Below, one piece after another: positions 1 to 9,391 of a stretch of DNA of 44,061 nt. The first letter of the stretch is position 1; every line of letters starts with the position of its first letter. The DNA is from an uncultured Elusimicrobiales bacterium (lineage in GTDB: Bacteria > Elusimicrobiota > Elusimicrobia > Elusimicrobiales > Elusimicrobiaceae). The stretch spans positions 1-44,061 of the forward strand of contig CALUZQ010000013.1 of the NCBI GenBank assembly GCA_944325225.1. The letters run 5' to 3'. Position numbers and translations under genes: made by a program. The notes beneath the pieces are model-generated. The model was given only the letters and a program-made list of their open reading frames with translations. It had not been told where the DNA came from and did not search any database.

Positions 1-771
1 GCTTCGTATTACGAAGAGGTTTATTTCCACGCCGCTTTGGCTGCTTTAGGGGCGGGGGACACCAAAAAAGCCGTGCACTATTTGATGGATAATTTGCGGC
101 TGCATCCGTATAATTTGCAAGGGTATTTGATGCTGTCCCAGCTGCTGCACGAAGATGTAATTTATGCCGATGAGTCGGCCTTGTCTCTGATGGAACGCGG
201 GCTGACGCTTTTCCCGTATGAAACGAGTTTGTGGCGTATGGCCGGGGAAATCTATCAGAAGCTGGGCAATACGGAATATGCTAAAAATACTTACAAGCGC
301 GGGCTGACGGTGGATACACTGGACTTGGAATTGCTCAAGCGTTTAAGTGCGCTTTATCCCGTGCAGTCGGCCGATCGCCCCGCCGTTATCGCTCAGGCCC
401 AGCGGCTGCAGCGCTATGAGGATAAAGCCAATAAATTTAATAAAATGTCGCCGTTTTACCAACAGCGGCTGCGCCGGGATATAGAAAATTACATCAAAGA
501 TTATCCCGACGATACCAACGGCCCGATTTTGCTGGCGCGGGTGCTTTCTTTAGCCGGAAACGATATTAAGGCCGAGGAGGTATTGGAAAGCGTTTTGGCC
601 AAATATCCCGATGATCTGTGGGCTAATTTGGCCCTTTCTACCCTGTATTACAAAGCCGAAGATACGACCAAAGCCAAACAATGTTTGCAGGACGCTTTGT
701 TTTATTACCCACAGAATGAATTGGCCACGGCGCGCTTAAAAGCACTAGCGGAGGGCTCGTCGGAAAAATAG
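1..771 (+). CDS. Tetratricopeptide-repeat protein, 5'-truncated by the window edge
   Basis: The frame is open from base 1 and ends at TAG 769-771, so the true start lies upstream; the first codons read ASYYEEVYFHAALAALGAG. The visible 256 residues are helical, with TPR-like repeats: small/large residue pairs about every 34 residues, for example the segments starting GNTEYAKNTYKRGL and DTTKAKQCLQDALFYYP. TPR proteins are scaffolds, and this one precedes the pilus locus, where a PilF-like or assembly role is possible but unproven. No signal peptide can be judged because the N-terminus is missing. It is separated from the next gene by a promoter, so it probably ends an upstream operon. Confidence 0.7.
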   Translation, partial: ASYYEEVYFHAALAALGAGDTKKAVHYLMDNLRLHPYNLQGYLMLSQLLHEDVIYADESALSLMERGLTLFPYETSLWRMAGEIYQKLGNTEYAKNTYKRGLTVDTLDLELLKRLSALYPVQSADRPAVIAQAQRLQRYEDKANKFNKMSPFYQQRLRRDIENYIKDYPDDTNGPILLARVLSLAGNDIKAEEVLESVLAKYPDDLWANLALSTLYYKAEDTTKAKQCLQDALFYYPQNELATARLKALAEGSSEK

Positions 772-834
772 TTAAAATCTCCGATTTGAAACCCCTTGGT
801 TGCTGGGAGTATCAGAAAAAGTTGAAAAATTGGC

Positions 835-862
835 TTTACAAAACGCGCGAAATTGCTATAAT
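835..862 (+). promoter_or_regulatory. Sigma-70-type promoter of the pilus locus
   Basis: TTTACA at 835-840 and TATAAT at 857-862 are separated by 16 bp, with an extended -10 TG at 854-855. The predicted start of transcription is near 869, leaving a leader of about 50 nt before the ATG at 921. It is one of the best consensus promoters in the window and probably drives the genes up to at least pilQ. Confidence 0.7.
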
Positions 863-920
863 TCTAATATCTGTGTGTTGCAGGGTATAGACGATATATC
901 GCAAGGGACAGGATTACCGA

Positions 921-2939
921 ATGATAAAAACAAATAAATTCTGGAGTTATCTGATAGTTTCTGTTTTATGCTTCGCTCTGACGAGCGGAAGTGTTGTTTT
1001 CGCCGCATCGCCGGCCAGACAGTTGGCTAAAGGTATTGCGCTGTACGAAGACAATAAAGACGATGAAGCCATGGACTATTTTATTGATGTCATGGTTTCC
1101 GGAGATAAGGACCAAGTCGCCGAGGCCAATAAATATGTGGAATTAATCCACAACCGCATAGGCGGAATCCAAACGCCTGTGGAAGTGGATATTAATTTTA
1201 AAGAGGGCGAAGTTAAAAGCTTGGAAGATGTAACCGATGCTTCCGTGCGCGCTGCCCAGCAAGCGGCCGAAGATCAAGCCGCTGCGGCCGCTGCTAAAGC
1301 CGAGGAATTAAAAGCCCAAGCCGAGGCCAAGGCCGATGCCGCTAAAAACCAGGCGCTTGCCGAAGTAGAGGCGCAACAGCAAGCATTGACGGAACGCATT
1401 GAAGCCGACCGTTTGGCCGCCCAAGAACGCGCCGCTGAAATGCGCCAAAACGCCATTCAGCAGGCCGCCGATGTCAATGAAGCCGCGTTAGAAGCAGCTA
1501 CCGTGAATGCGACGGCTGGAGATTTGGGCCTTTCCGCTACGGATCAGGCCGATCAGCAGGCCATTGACGCCCAAACGCAAGCCGTGTTGGAAGCCGCCCA
1601 AGCAAACGCCCAGCCGCAATCCGCGGATGAGCCGGCCGTTTCCCAACCGGAACCCCGTCAGGAAGAAGTGTTAAGCTCCACTTCAGAGCCGGCTTCTTCT
1701 ACTTTTGTGGATTTGACTTCTCCCGAAGCGCTGGAAGCGCGGGAAATCTATACCCGCCAAAAATTGGACAGTATGATTGCTTCCGCGGTGGAAAAAATCA
1801 CGGCAGAAAAAGGAGTTAATCTATATTTCCGTGATAATTTGCCCGATGCAATTGATATGGATGCCGATGTAATCTTCCAGGGCAATAAATTTCGGCCGGA
1901 AGCGCTGGCACTGCTGGACAATATCTATGATTTGATGGCGCTTACCCAAGGGGCTGCTTATATTATCCTGCCGCCCGGTTCTTATACGGATGATGTAACC
2001 CTGTCCGGTATTCGCCAGGCCATGGCGCTTAACTCCTATTTTGTGAACCGCGGTATTTCGCAGGGAAAACTCCATTACAATATGGGATTGGTGGACCAAG
2101 AACCTCCGGCCCGCTTTGCCAATTTAAACGGCTTGTCTATTGTGTTTGATTTTACGGCGAAACTGCCTACCCGGATGGAGAAAAACGAAGGTAATCAAAA
2201 AGCGCCGCTTTTGAGCATGGCTATCGTGCCGCAATGTCACGCGATTGACCGCGCCTTAGGCGAAGCTTATGCGATTGATTTCTCCGTATTGGAAACGGTC
2301 AACCCCGTGGATAATTGGGTGCTGCAAGTAGTACAGCACGGGCGCGATGGGAAATTTTATGTCGTGCGCCAGCTGGAAGGGTTTACCCCCGTCTATCATC
2401 AGATTTTGTGGAACGGACGGAAAGGTATTCTTGGGCCGGAATTGCCGTGCGGTAAATATACTTTGGTCTTAACCGCTACCGATTTGAAAGGGCAGAAACA
2501 AACGCTGCGCCGGCGCATTGTGGTAAAATGTTCTGAACAAAAAACGGCTTCTTCCTCGTGCAATACGAGCAGCTGCCAAGTTGCCGCTGCGGACGAACTG
2601 TGCCCGAAATGCAATTATAAAACGCAGCGGTTATGGGTAAAACCGGGCCGCACGATGAAAGCCGTCGCCCAGGAACCGGCCGCCCAAGGAACCGATTTAT
2701 ACGCCCCGGCGGATCCGTATGCCATGCCGTCTGCAGCTATGCAAGCGGCGCCGTCCGATATGCCCGACACTTTAGCCGGTATGTCTGCCGATCCGTCGGC
2801 GAATGCAGCTTACGCTCCCGCGGCAAATGCTCAGCAGCCGTATGCTGTGCCCCAGGGAAATATGCAGAATTCAGCCGCTCCGGCCGAACTGCCTGTAAAT
2901 AATCCCTATGATATGCCGTATGAACAGTACGGAAATTAA
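921..2939 (+). CDS. Secreted OmpA-like protein with Ala-rich coiled coil and FlgD/Ig-like domain
   Basis: 672 residues. An N-terminal signal peptide (about 1-29, ending VVFAAS) is followed by a short TPR-like helical segment. An Ala/Glu/Gln-rich coiled coil follows (about 100-205), then an OmpA-like fold (about 300-415; YIILPPGSYTD, then SGIRQAMALNSYFVNRGI, then NLNGLSIVFDF). After that comes a FlgD/Ig-like strand domain around WNGRKGILGPELPCGKYTLVL. The tail is Ala/Pro/Met-rich with a CPKCN motif. It is the first gene of the pilus locus, so it may tether the machine to peptidoglycan or act in the periplasm; this is inference. The OmpA domain is divergent, so peptidoglycan binding is uncertain. 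Confidence 0.7.
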   Translation: MIKTNKFWSYLIVSVLCFALTSGSVVFAASPARQLAKGIALYEDNKDDEAMDYFIDVMVSGDKDQVAEANKYVELIHNRIGGIQTPVEVDINFKEGEVKSLEDVTDASVRAAQQAAEDQAAAAAAKAEELKAQAEAKADAAKNQALAEVEAQQQALTERIEADRLAAQERAAEMRQNAIQQAADVNEAALEAATVNATAGDLGLSATDQADQQAIDAQTQAVLEAAQANAQPQSADEPAVSQPEPRQEEVLSSTSEPASSTFVDLTSPEALEAREIYTRQKLDSMIASAVEKITAEKGVNLYFRDNLPDAIDMDADVIFQGNKFRPEALALLDNIYDLMALTQGAAYIILPPGSYTDDVTLSGIRQAMALNSYFVNRGISQGKLHYNMGLVDQEPPARFANLNGLSIVFDFTAKLPTRMEKNEGNQKAPLLSMAIVPQCHAIDRALGEAYAIDFSVLETVNPVDNWVLQVVQHGRDGKFYVVRQLEGFTPVYHQILWNGRKGILGPELPCGKYTLVLTATDLKGQKQTLRRRIVVKCSEQKTASSSCNTSSCQVAAADELCPKCNYKTQRLWVKPGRTMKAVAQEPAAQGTDLYAPADPYAMPSAAMQAAPSDMPDTLAGMSADPSANAAYAPAANAQQPYAVPQGNMQNSAAPAELPVNNPYDMPYEQYGN

Positions 2940-2951
2940 TCCGAGGTAGAT

Positions 2952-4556
2952 ATGAGTCTTTCTGAAACTTTAATCGGCCAAAATATGAATGCCCACCCGG
3001 ACTGCCTGGGGATTTACATTGGTATTGACGAAATGTATATCGCCCAGAGTTCTAAGAAGGACAGCGGCACTGTGTTGGAGTCTTTGGTGCGTGTGCCGAT
3101 TAATTCTGTAGATAAAACACTTTTAAAACCGTTGGATTTAAATGAAACTTTCTTTGCCATGGATAACTGGGTGGAAGCCCTGGGCAAAGTTACTTCCAAA
3201 AAGAAATGGAAAACCAATAAAGTGGTAGTCAGTTTGGCGCCGGCGTTTTGTTTGCTTCGCCATTTTGTAATCCCCGCCGCTATTGAACGGAAATTGTGGA
3301 AAAGCTCTATTCCGCTTCAAGCGCGTAAATATATTCATTTCCCGTTTGAAAAAGCGGAATATGCCTACCATGTTTACGAATTTGAAACGGCCGCTACCAA
3401 ACAAAAACGCTTGGGCGTGGTTTTTGCCATGACCACCAAACTGGTGATTGAGCGCCTGCAAAAGGGGCTGAAATCCGCCGGGTTGGAACTCGTATCGGTG
3501 GAACCGTCCAGCTTATCCTTGGGGCGTGCTTTTAATGACAGCGATAAAGAAGCGGTCGGCTCCGGCGGGCGCATTTATTCGTTCTTTGGCAAAGATTTAG
3601 CCAGCTTCGTATTTTTAAACGAAGATGCCCCGGTTCTGTTGCGCGATGTGGAAATTTCCGGTTCGTTGCCGGCTGAACGCCGCCGCTTTGAAATTACCAA
3701 CTGTACGGAATTTATTGCCAAACAACTGGAAAAAGATCCTTTTGAAGAGGCCGTTATCGTGGGGCACGATACGGAACAATGGATTCCTGCCCTGGAGGCC
3801 GATTCCAAAAAACCGGTCCGCAAATGGAATTTGCAGGAAGTGTATGGAATTGAAACAAAATCGGTGGGAGAAATCGCCGCGATTGGGGCAAGCATTAAAT
3901 TTTATGACCACAAAACGCCGGACTTGGATTTTACCAAAGGCAACCGATTGAGTGAATACGAATTTAATGCCAGCTTGACGGCTTGGAAAGTGGCCGCAGT
4001 GCTTATCGTATTGCTGCTTTTATTGATTGGTAAAGGTTGGATGGGCGTGCAGAGTGAAGAAGGCGAATTGCAGGCAGCCAAGGCCTCCAGCAAGCAGACG
4101 ATTGCCGATTTTGATGGCCTGACGGCAGATCAAATTCAATCTAATTTGAGCAAAATGAAAACGCAAAATAATAATTTGGATGCGCTGCTTAAATCGGAGG
4201 ATTCCATAACCCCGCTTTTGGTGGAGTTGGTGGACACAATTCCGCAGGAAATGTGGATTACCAAATTTAATTATACGGACATGTTTCCCTCCAAAGGGCC
4301 GAGTTCCCGCAACATCACGATAGAGGGCGCCATCAAAACCGGCAAAGACGGCCGTGCCGATTTGGCCCTGGGAAACCAGTTTAAAGACGCTCTGGTGAAA
4401 TTGCCCAACTTTAAGAAAATCTGTGGGGAAAACGGGACCATTCGCTATGTAAATGTAGCGGGCGCCGGAAGTGCCACATCTTCGTCCTCTGGCAGACCGG
4501 CGACAGGGCAAGAAACCAGTTTTGTGTTTACTTGCGCCAAAGAAGGAGGTCGCTAA
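2952..4556 (+). CDS. PilM-PilN fusion (GspL-like) inner-membrane platform protein
   Basis: 534 residues. Residues about 17-320 resemble the cytoplasmic actin-like PilM fold (GIYIGIDEMYIAQ, then KKWKTNKVVVSLAP, then LVSVEPSSLSLGRAF). A single membrane span lies at about 343-365 (AWKVAAVLIVLLLLLIGKG). Residues 370-534 form a PilN-like coiled coil and ferredoxin-like domain, with the typical phrase LLVELVDTIPQEMWITKF. In most T4P systems PilM and PilN are separate, whereas T2SS GspL is a fusion, so this architecture is GspL-like. It starts 12 bases after the preceding stop with a GAGGT ribosome site. It should form the alignment complex with the PilO and PilP products next to it. Confidence 0.8.
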   Translation: MSLSETLIGQNMNAHPDCLGIYIGIDEMYIAQSSKKDSGTVLESLVRVPINSVDKTLLKPLDLNETFFAMDNWVEALGKVTSKKKWKTNKVVVSLAPAFCLLRHFVIPAAIERKLWKSSIPLQARKYIHFPFEKAEYAYHVYEFETAATKQKRLGVVFAMTTKLVIERLQKGLKSAGLELVSVEPSSLSLGRAFNDSDKEAVGSGGRIYSFFGKDLASFVFLNEDAPVLLRDVEISGSLPAERRRFEITNCTEFIAKQLEKDPFEEAVIVGHDTEQWIPALEADSKKPVRKWNLQEVYGIETKSVGEIAAIGASIKFYDHKTPDLDFTKGNRLSEYEFNASLTAWKVAAVLIVLLLLLIGKGWMGVQSEEGELQAAKASSKQTIADFDGLTADQIQSNLSKMKTQNNNLDALLKSEDSITPLLVELVDTIPQEMWITKFNYTDMFPSKGPSSRNITIEGAIKTGKDGRADLALGNQFKDALVKLPNFKKICGENGTIRYVNVAGAGSATSSSSGRPATGQETSFVFTCAKEGGR

Positions 4557-4557
4557 T

Positions 4558-5232
4558 ATGGCTCCGAATTTAAAAACCAATAAATTTGTGGAAGACTTGA
4601 AAAAAGGATTCCTGGATATGCAGACCGTTGCCCAGGAAGGCAATTTTAAATTGTTCTTAAAACAATTTATTGCGGTGCTGGTGGTTTTCTTGGCATTTAA
4701 GTTTATGAGCGGAAAGTTCGCCGAGAAGATTTCCAACTTTGAAGGGCAAATGGAAGCAATTCGGGTACAGCAGACGAGCGAACAGGAATATCAGGCCAAT
4801 AAAAAGAAACTGATTTCGCTGGAACCGCGCTTTCCCGATGTTTCTTCTAAAAACGAATGGCTGCTGAGCCAGATTTTGGGAATGTTTAAAGCGGAAGAAG
4901 TTACCCCGCAGATGGAAGGAACTCAAGCGGAAGACTCGTCCAACGCTTCGTATATTGCAACTTCGCTGCGGGTAAATGCAGAGATGCCCTTTGACCAGTT
5001 TGCCAATTTTTTGGCGAAAGTGGAAAATAAAGAAGAGTTTGTAAAAATCTCTGAGTTTTCGTTAACCAAATCGCCGGAAGCCGAGAAATTGGGAAGCAAT
5101 AAGGTTTCTTTCCGTTTTAATACGATATTTCCGAAAGAAAAGATTGCCAAATCCTTATTTAAGGATTATGATAAAATTATGAAAGAAAAGGAAGAGGCAG
5201 CTAAAAAAGCGGCTGTCAAGGAGGGTAAATAG
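4558..5232 (+). CDS. pilO: PilO-like (GspM-like) alignment-complex protein
   Basis: 224 residues. The ATG at 4558 was chosen over longer in-frame alternatives because AGGAGG lies about 9 bases upstream and the start directly follows the stop of the PilMN gene. One membrane span lies at about 28-50 (LFLKQFIAVLVVFLAFKFMSG). A coiled coil and a periplasmic ferredoxin-like domain follow (MPFDQFANFLAKVENKEEFVKISEFSL), typical of PilO. The C-terminus is Lys/Glu-rich. It probably dimerises with the PilN-like domain. The stop abuts the next start codon, indicating translational coupling. Sequence identity to known PilO cannot be computed here; the assignment rests on topology and gene order. Confidence 0.75.
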   Translation: MAPNLKTNKFVEDLKKGFLDMQTVAQEGNFKLFLKQFIAVLVVFLAFKFMSGKFAEKISNFEGQMEAIRVQQTSEQEYQANKKKLISLEPRFPDVSSKNEWLLSQILGMFKAEEVTPQMEGTQAEDSSNASYIATSLRVNAEMPFDQFANFLAKVENKEEFVKISEFSLTKSPEAEKLGSNKVSFRFNTIFPKEKIAKSLFKDYDKIMKEKEEAAKKAAVKEGK

Positions 5233-5922
5233 ATGAAGAAAGCAACATTCGCTTTGTTTACCCTGGTTTCTTTTGCTGTGGGGACGGTGGCAGTGGCCCA
5301 GCAAAATGCTCAGCCGGCGGCAGCTCCGTTGGCAGTACCGGCTGGCCAAACACAATTTGTAGGTAATACGGCTCCTGGAGTGAAAGAAACCCTGGCGGCC
5401 CAGGCCGATGTATCGGTAGAAGCGGTAGCGGCTCCACAGGCGGCAGGGGGTGCAGCTGTTGTGGCACCCGACGCGGCTGTAGCGGGAGAAGGGTTTGTGG
5501 CTCCTCGGGAAGCAGTGGCAGAGAAGGCCAAAGAAGCGGCTGCCCCGCGGGTGGTTTTTAATCCGAAAAATCGGCGGGATCCTACTTTATCGCCGGACGA
5601 TTTCCTGTTGTTGCAATATCGGGAACAACAGCGTTTAGCGGCGCTAGAGGCGGAACGCCAGCGCAAACTGGCCGAAGAGCGCCGCCGCCGCGAAGAGGCG
5701 GAGCGTCAACGGCAGTTGGAATTGGCCCGCATCAAAGATCCGACCCGCGAAGTGCGCAATAAAATTCGTGTAACCGGCATCATCGGGGAAGAAGTATTTA
5801 TCGGCAGTAAGATCTATACCATTGGTAAAAGCATTTATGGGGCACGGATTGTAGAAGTACACCCCGACGAAGTGGTATTTTCTTACAAAGGCCACAAATT
5901 TGTACGGAAAGTTCAGTTGTAA
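5233..5922 (+). CDS. pilP: PilP-like (GspC-like) periplasmic protein
   Basis: 229 residues, starting immediately after the pilO stop. The signal peptide (about 1-22, ending VAVAQQ) is followed by a long Ala/Val/Pro-rich linker to about 110. Then come the PilP-like phrase NPKNRRDPTLSPDDF, an Arg/Glu-rich helix (135-165) and a C-terminal beta domain (VRNKIRVTGIIGEEVFIGSKIY, then VVFSYKGHKFVRKVQL) matching the homology region of PilP/GspC that contacts the secretin N0 domain. No lipobox Cys is seen, unlike many PilP lipoproteins. It lies directly upstream of the secretin gene, as usual. Confidence 0.75.
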   Translation: MKKATFALFTLVSFAVGTVAVAQQNAQPAAAPLAVPAGQTQFVGNTAPGVKETLAAQADVSVEAVAAPQAAGGAAVVAPDAAVAGEGFVAPREAVAEKAKEAAAPRVVFNPKNRRDPTLSPDDFLLLQYREQQRLAALEAERQRKLAEERRRREEAERQRQLELARIKDPTREVRNKIRVTGIIGEEVFIGSKIYTIGKSIYGARIVEVHPDEVVFSYKGHKFVRKVQL

Positions 5923-5957
5923 AGTTACTCATTTAGGAATAAATTACAGGAGGACAG

Positions 5958-7526
5958 ATGACCAATCGTTTAGCAGTTGCGCTGGCGTGTGTTACCGCCT
6001 TGGGGCTTGGGGGGGCGGCTTCGGCTCAGCAAACCCTTCCCAGTGATGACACAATCGCCGTGACGGAAAACACCACGGTAAAGCTGACGGGTGAATCCGA
6101 TTTGTACAAGGAAACCGAAGTTTCTTCTCCCCTGGACCGCAAAGTGTCCATTCGTGTTTCCAATGTACCGATATCGGCTTTCCTCAACAGCATTACCACG
6201 CAAGCGAAAATTAACTTTATTATGAGCGAAGAATTCGCCAATAAAAAAGTTACCGCTTCTTTAACCCGTGTAACGGTGCGGGAGGCGTTGGATACGCTTT
6301 TACGCGTACACGGATTAACCTATCAGCGCATTGGAAAGAGCGACAGCTATGTCGTAACCAAACGCTCCAATGATGCGCCTGATACGATTACCAAAATCTA
6401 TACATTAAGCTATATTTCCTTGCAAGGGGTTGGTTCCGCGCAGAGCGAACTCAACAGCATTATGCCGCAGGATGTATCCTACAGCGCAAACAGCTCTTCT
6501 TCGGATACGGGAATCAGCGGTATGGGGGATGCGAGCGGAAGTGCTTCCGGTACGGATGCCTATAGCGGCAGTGCCGAAATTACGACGATCGTAAAGAGCA
6601 TGCTGTCCCCGGTTGGTAAAATTGCGGTAGATCCCCGCACCAACAAATTAATTATTACCGATGTGGCGGAAATTTTCCCGCAAGTGGAAAATATCTTAGC
6701 CGAATTGGATATTAAACCGCCGCAGATTTTGATTGAAGCCCAAATTGTAGAAGTGAGCAAAACCAGCGGTTTAAGCTTGGGCTTTGAATACGGCGGAGAA
6801 GGCGGCGTAATGGCCAGCATGACGGCCCCCAGCCGTGTGGTGGATTTGGATTACATTAAAGGAAACGGCGTAAAAGGGTGGAACTTCATCTTCCCGACCA
6901 AAGAACAGATGAACAGCGATTCCAGCGGTGAATCGGGTGGTTCTTCCAGCTCTTCTTCTTCTTCGGAGCAGAGTGATGAAGGCGGGTTGTTGGATTTCTC
7001 GGCGTTTAACATTGTGCTTAAAAGCTTGTTAACCCGCGGTGAAGCCAAATACTTAGGAAAACCGAAAGTCGTTACGCTGAACAATAAAACGGCTACGATT
7101 ACCACCTCTACTGATGCGACGGTCGGACAGACGATGAGCCAGTCTGGCAGCGGATCCGGGGAAGGTATGACCACCACCTCTGCCGAAAGAAAAAGAGTGG
7201 GTCTTACGCTGCAGGTAACCCCGCAGGTAAACCGCGAAGGGTATGTAACGCTGTATGTGCAACCTTCGTATTCAGACTTGGTTAGCTCCGGGTTTGATTT
7301 CTCCAAAGATACTACCACCCGCGCGGCTTCTACTTTGGTTCGCGTGAAAAACGGACAGACAGTAGTGATTGGCGGGCTGTTGACTTCTCGTGAAACAGAC
7401 CAAACCCGCAAAGTACCGCTTTTGGGTGATATCCCGATATTGGGTTGGCTGTTTACCAGCAAGACCAAATCCAAAAGCACTACTGACTTGGTCATCTTCA
7501 TTACCCCGACCATCTTGGCGGAATAA
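5958..7526 (+). CDS. pilQ: Outer-membrane secretin PilQ/GspD
   Basis: 522 residues with an AGGAGG site just before the ATG. A signal peptide (about 1-23) is followed by an N0/STN domain (about 50-120; ISAFLNSITTQAKINFIM), then an N1/NolW-type domain (about 125-255; VDPRTNKLIITDVAEIFPQVE). The C-terminal secretin domain contains TRGEAKYLGKPKVVTLNNKTATI, VGLTLQVTPQV, NGQTVVIGGLL and VPLLGDIPILGWLF. Two Ser/Gly-rich insertions (about 175-205 and 315-335) interrupt the domains. It is shorter than typical PilQ and lacks AMIN domains. It should form the multimeric channel through which the pilus or substrates exit. Confidence 0.92.
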   Translation: MTNRLAVALACVTALGLGGAASAQQTLPSDDTIAVTENTTVKLTGESDLYKETEVSSPLDRKVSIRVSNVPISAFLNSITTQAKINFIMSEEFANKKVTASLTRVTVREALDTLLRVHGLTYQRIGKSDSYVVTKRSNDAPDTITKIYTLSYISLQGVGSAQSELNSIMPQDVSYSANSSSSDTGISGMGDASGSASGTDAYSGSAEITTIVKSMLSPVGKIAVDPRTNKLIITDVAEIFPQVENILAELDIKPPQILIEAQIVEVSKTSGLSLGFEYGGEGGVMASMTAPSRVVDLDYIKGNGVKGWNFIFPTKEQMNSDSSGESGGSSSSSSSSEQSDEGGLLDFSAFNIVLKSLLTRGEAKYLGKPKVVTLNNKTATITTSTDATVGQTMSQSGSGSGEGMTTTSAERKRVGLTLQVTPQVNREGYVTLYVQPSYSDLVSSGFDFSKDTTTRAASTLVRVKNGQTVVIGGLLTSRETDQTRKVPLLGDIPILGWLFTSKTKSKSTTDLVIFITPTILAE

Positions 7527-7542
7527 ACAAACAGCAGTTTTA

Positions 7543-7571
7543 ACCCGCCCCCGAAATTTTCGGGGGCGGGT
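7543..7571 (+). terminator. GC-rich hairpin between pilQ and pilB (no U tract)
   Basis: The perfect 11-bp arms 7543-7553 and 7561-7571 (ACCCGCCCCCG and its complement) enclose an AT-rich loop. No T run follows on the + strand, so it may be an attenuator, a bidirectional weak terminator or an mRNA-stabilising hairpin that sets the pilQ to pilB ratio. Confidence 0.55.
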
Positions 7572-7626
7572 GTAATAGGATTACAATTAGGATAAAAAAT
7601 AAAGGGTTAAAGCAGAGGATTAGGAA

Positions 7627-9369
7627 ATGGCAAAACAGTTAAGTGAGATTTTAATTGACCAGGGAACGCTGAATGCAGATCAAGTAAAGCGGGCCCAACT
7701 CTACGCCAAACAGAATAATATATCCATAGCGGAAGCGATTATTAAATTCGGCTTTGCTTCGGAAGAACAGGTTACGGCGGCTCTCTCCAAACATTTTTCC
7801 GTTCCCTACGCTTCTAAGGAAAATGGTATTTTAGTTCCGGAAAAAGAACAAAATTTACAAGATATCATTCCCGAAAAATTTGCCCGGGAAAATATGGTTA
7901 TCCCCCTGTTTTTAGAAGAGGACGAATTGGCGGTAGCCGTGTTGGACCCGACCAATGTGTTTTTGTTGGAAAACATTAAATTAATGTCCGGCAAGCAGGT
8001 ACAGCCCTTTATCGCCAGCAAGAGCCAGCTATTAAGCGTTATAGACAGTTTCTATTCCAATAAGAATTTATTGGAAGAAGTAATGAATGAAACCGCTAAG
8101 CCCAATGTAGATGCGGCGGCCGTGGCGGCGGAGAGTGATGAAGATGTAGATGTGTCCGGTTTTTTGGATTTAGATAAAATCTCTCCGACTTCTTCGCAGT
8201 ATGTAAAACAAGTAAACGCCATTTTGCGTCAAGCCATTTCGGAACGCACCTCGGATATCCACTTGGAGATGTTTGATGAACGCGTGAGTTTGCGTTTCCG
8301 TATTGACGGATCCTTGTATGAAAGGACCGCTCCGGCGAAAGAATCCGTAAGTGCGATTATTTCTCGTATTAAAATTTTGTCTAAGTTGGATATTGCGGAA
8401 AAACGTTTGCCGCAGGACGGCAGTTTTACCATTCGTTACCAAAACCGTTCCATTGAAGTCCGTGTATCGGTGTGCCCGGCAGTATATGGGGAAAAACTAG
8501 TGCTTCGTATTTTGGATAGAGGCACAGGGGAAATGAATGTTGATAAATTAGGATTTGAGCCGGATCAGAAAAAGGCCTTCTTGGAAGCGGCCAATTTGCC
8601 GCACGGTCTTATTTTCTTAACGGGCCCTACCGGTTCCGGTAAATCTACCACGCTTAACGCGGTGCTGACGACTATTCGCACGCCAGAACTCAACTTTATG
8701 ACGCTGGAAGACCCGGTGGAATATAAGCTGGCTGGTATCAGCCAGGTGCAGGTCAAACCGGCGATTGGGCTTACTTTTGCGGCGGGGCTTCGTTCGTTCC
8801 TGCGTCAAGACCCGGATGTGATTCTGGTGGGGGAAGTCCGCGATAACGAAACCGCCGAGGCGTGTTTAAAAGCGGCTTTAACTGGTCACTTAGTGCTTTC
8901 TACGCTGCACACCAACGATGCGTTGGGCGCAGTTCCCCGTTTAATTGATATGGGAATGGAACCCTTCCTGCTGGCCAGTTCTTTGGCATTGGTAGCGGCC
9001 CAGCGTTTGGTGCGTATATTGTGTCCTTATTGCAAGGTTCCGCATATTCCGGATCCGGCTACTTTAGCCCGGATTATTCAAGAAGGTCATTTAAATCCGC
9101 GCGATCAAAATTCGTGGACATTTTTTAAGTCGGTGGGTTGTCCCAAATGTTTTGGAACGGGTTTTATGGGGCGCCGCGCTATTTATGAAGTCTATCGCAT
9201 GACGGAAGAAATGCGCAATATCATCTATAAAACCCAGGATTTGGTGGAATTGAAGCGCGCGGCGGTGCGTTCCGGTGCGCTTAACTTGCGTGCCAACGGC
9301 TGGCATAAAGTCATTCGCGGGTTGACGACAGTGGATGAAATTTTGAGCATCACGACGGCGGACGAATAA
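7627..9369 (+). CDS. pilB: Assembly ATPase PilB/GspE
   Basis: 580 residues. An N-terminal MshEN-like domain (about 1-150; LSEILIDQGTLNADQVKRA) precedes the GspE fold. The Walker A motif GPTGSGKST starts at about residue 333. The Asp/Walker B region reads RQDPDVILVGEVRD and the His box TGHLVLSTLHTND. A zinc-binding CPYC...CPKC pair near 465-510 marks extension-type GspE/PilB ATPases rather than PilT. It acts on the cytoplasmic face, powering pilin polymerisation with the PilMN-like platform. It lies 100 bp after pilQ and 22 bp before pilC. MshEN domains often bind cyclic-di-GMP, but the full binding motif was not verified. Confidence 0.93.
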   Translation: MAKQLSEILIDQGTLNADQVKRAQLYAKQNNISIAEAIIKFGFASEEQVTAALSKHFSVPYASKENGILVPEKEQNLQDIIPEKFARENMVIPLFLEEDELAVAVLDPTNVFLLENIKLMSGKQVQPFIASKSQLLSVIDSFYSNKNLLEEVMNETAKPNVDAAAVAAESDEDVDVSGFLDLDKISPTSSQYVKQVNAILRQAISERTSDIHLEMFDERVSLRFRIDGSLYERTAPAKESVSAIISRIKILSKLDIAEKRLPQDGSFTIRYQNRSIEVRVSVCPAVYGEKLVLRILDRGTGEMNVDKLGFEPDQKKAFLEAANLPHGLIFLTGPTGSGKSTTLNAVLTTIRTPELNFMTLEDPVEYKLAGISQVQVKPAIGLTFAAGLRSFLRQDPDVILVGEVRDNETAEACLKAALTGHLVLSTLHTNDALGAVPRLIDMGMEPFLLASSLALVAAQRLVRILCPYCKVPHIPDPATLARIIQEGHLNPRDQNSWTFFKSVGCPKCFGTGFMGRRAIYEVYRMTEEMRNIIYKTQDLVELKRAAVRSGALNLRANGWHKVIRGLTTVDEILSITTADE

Positions 9370-9391
9370 TTGCCGCGCAAAAAGAGGGTTT

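Noticed and set aside
6940..6975. TTC-type repeat in the secretin Ser-rich insert as a phase-variation site
   Set aside because: The unit is a triplet in frame, so slippage would only change Ser number.
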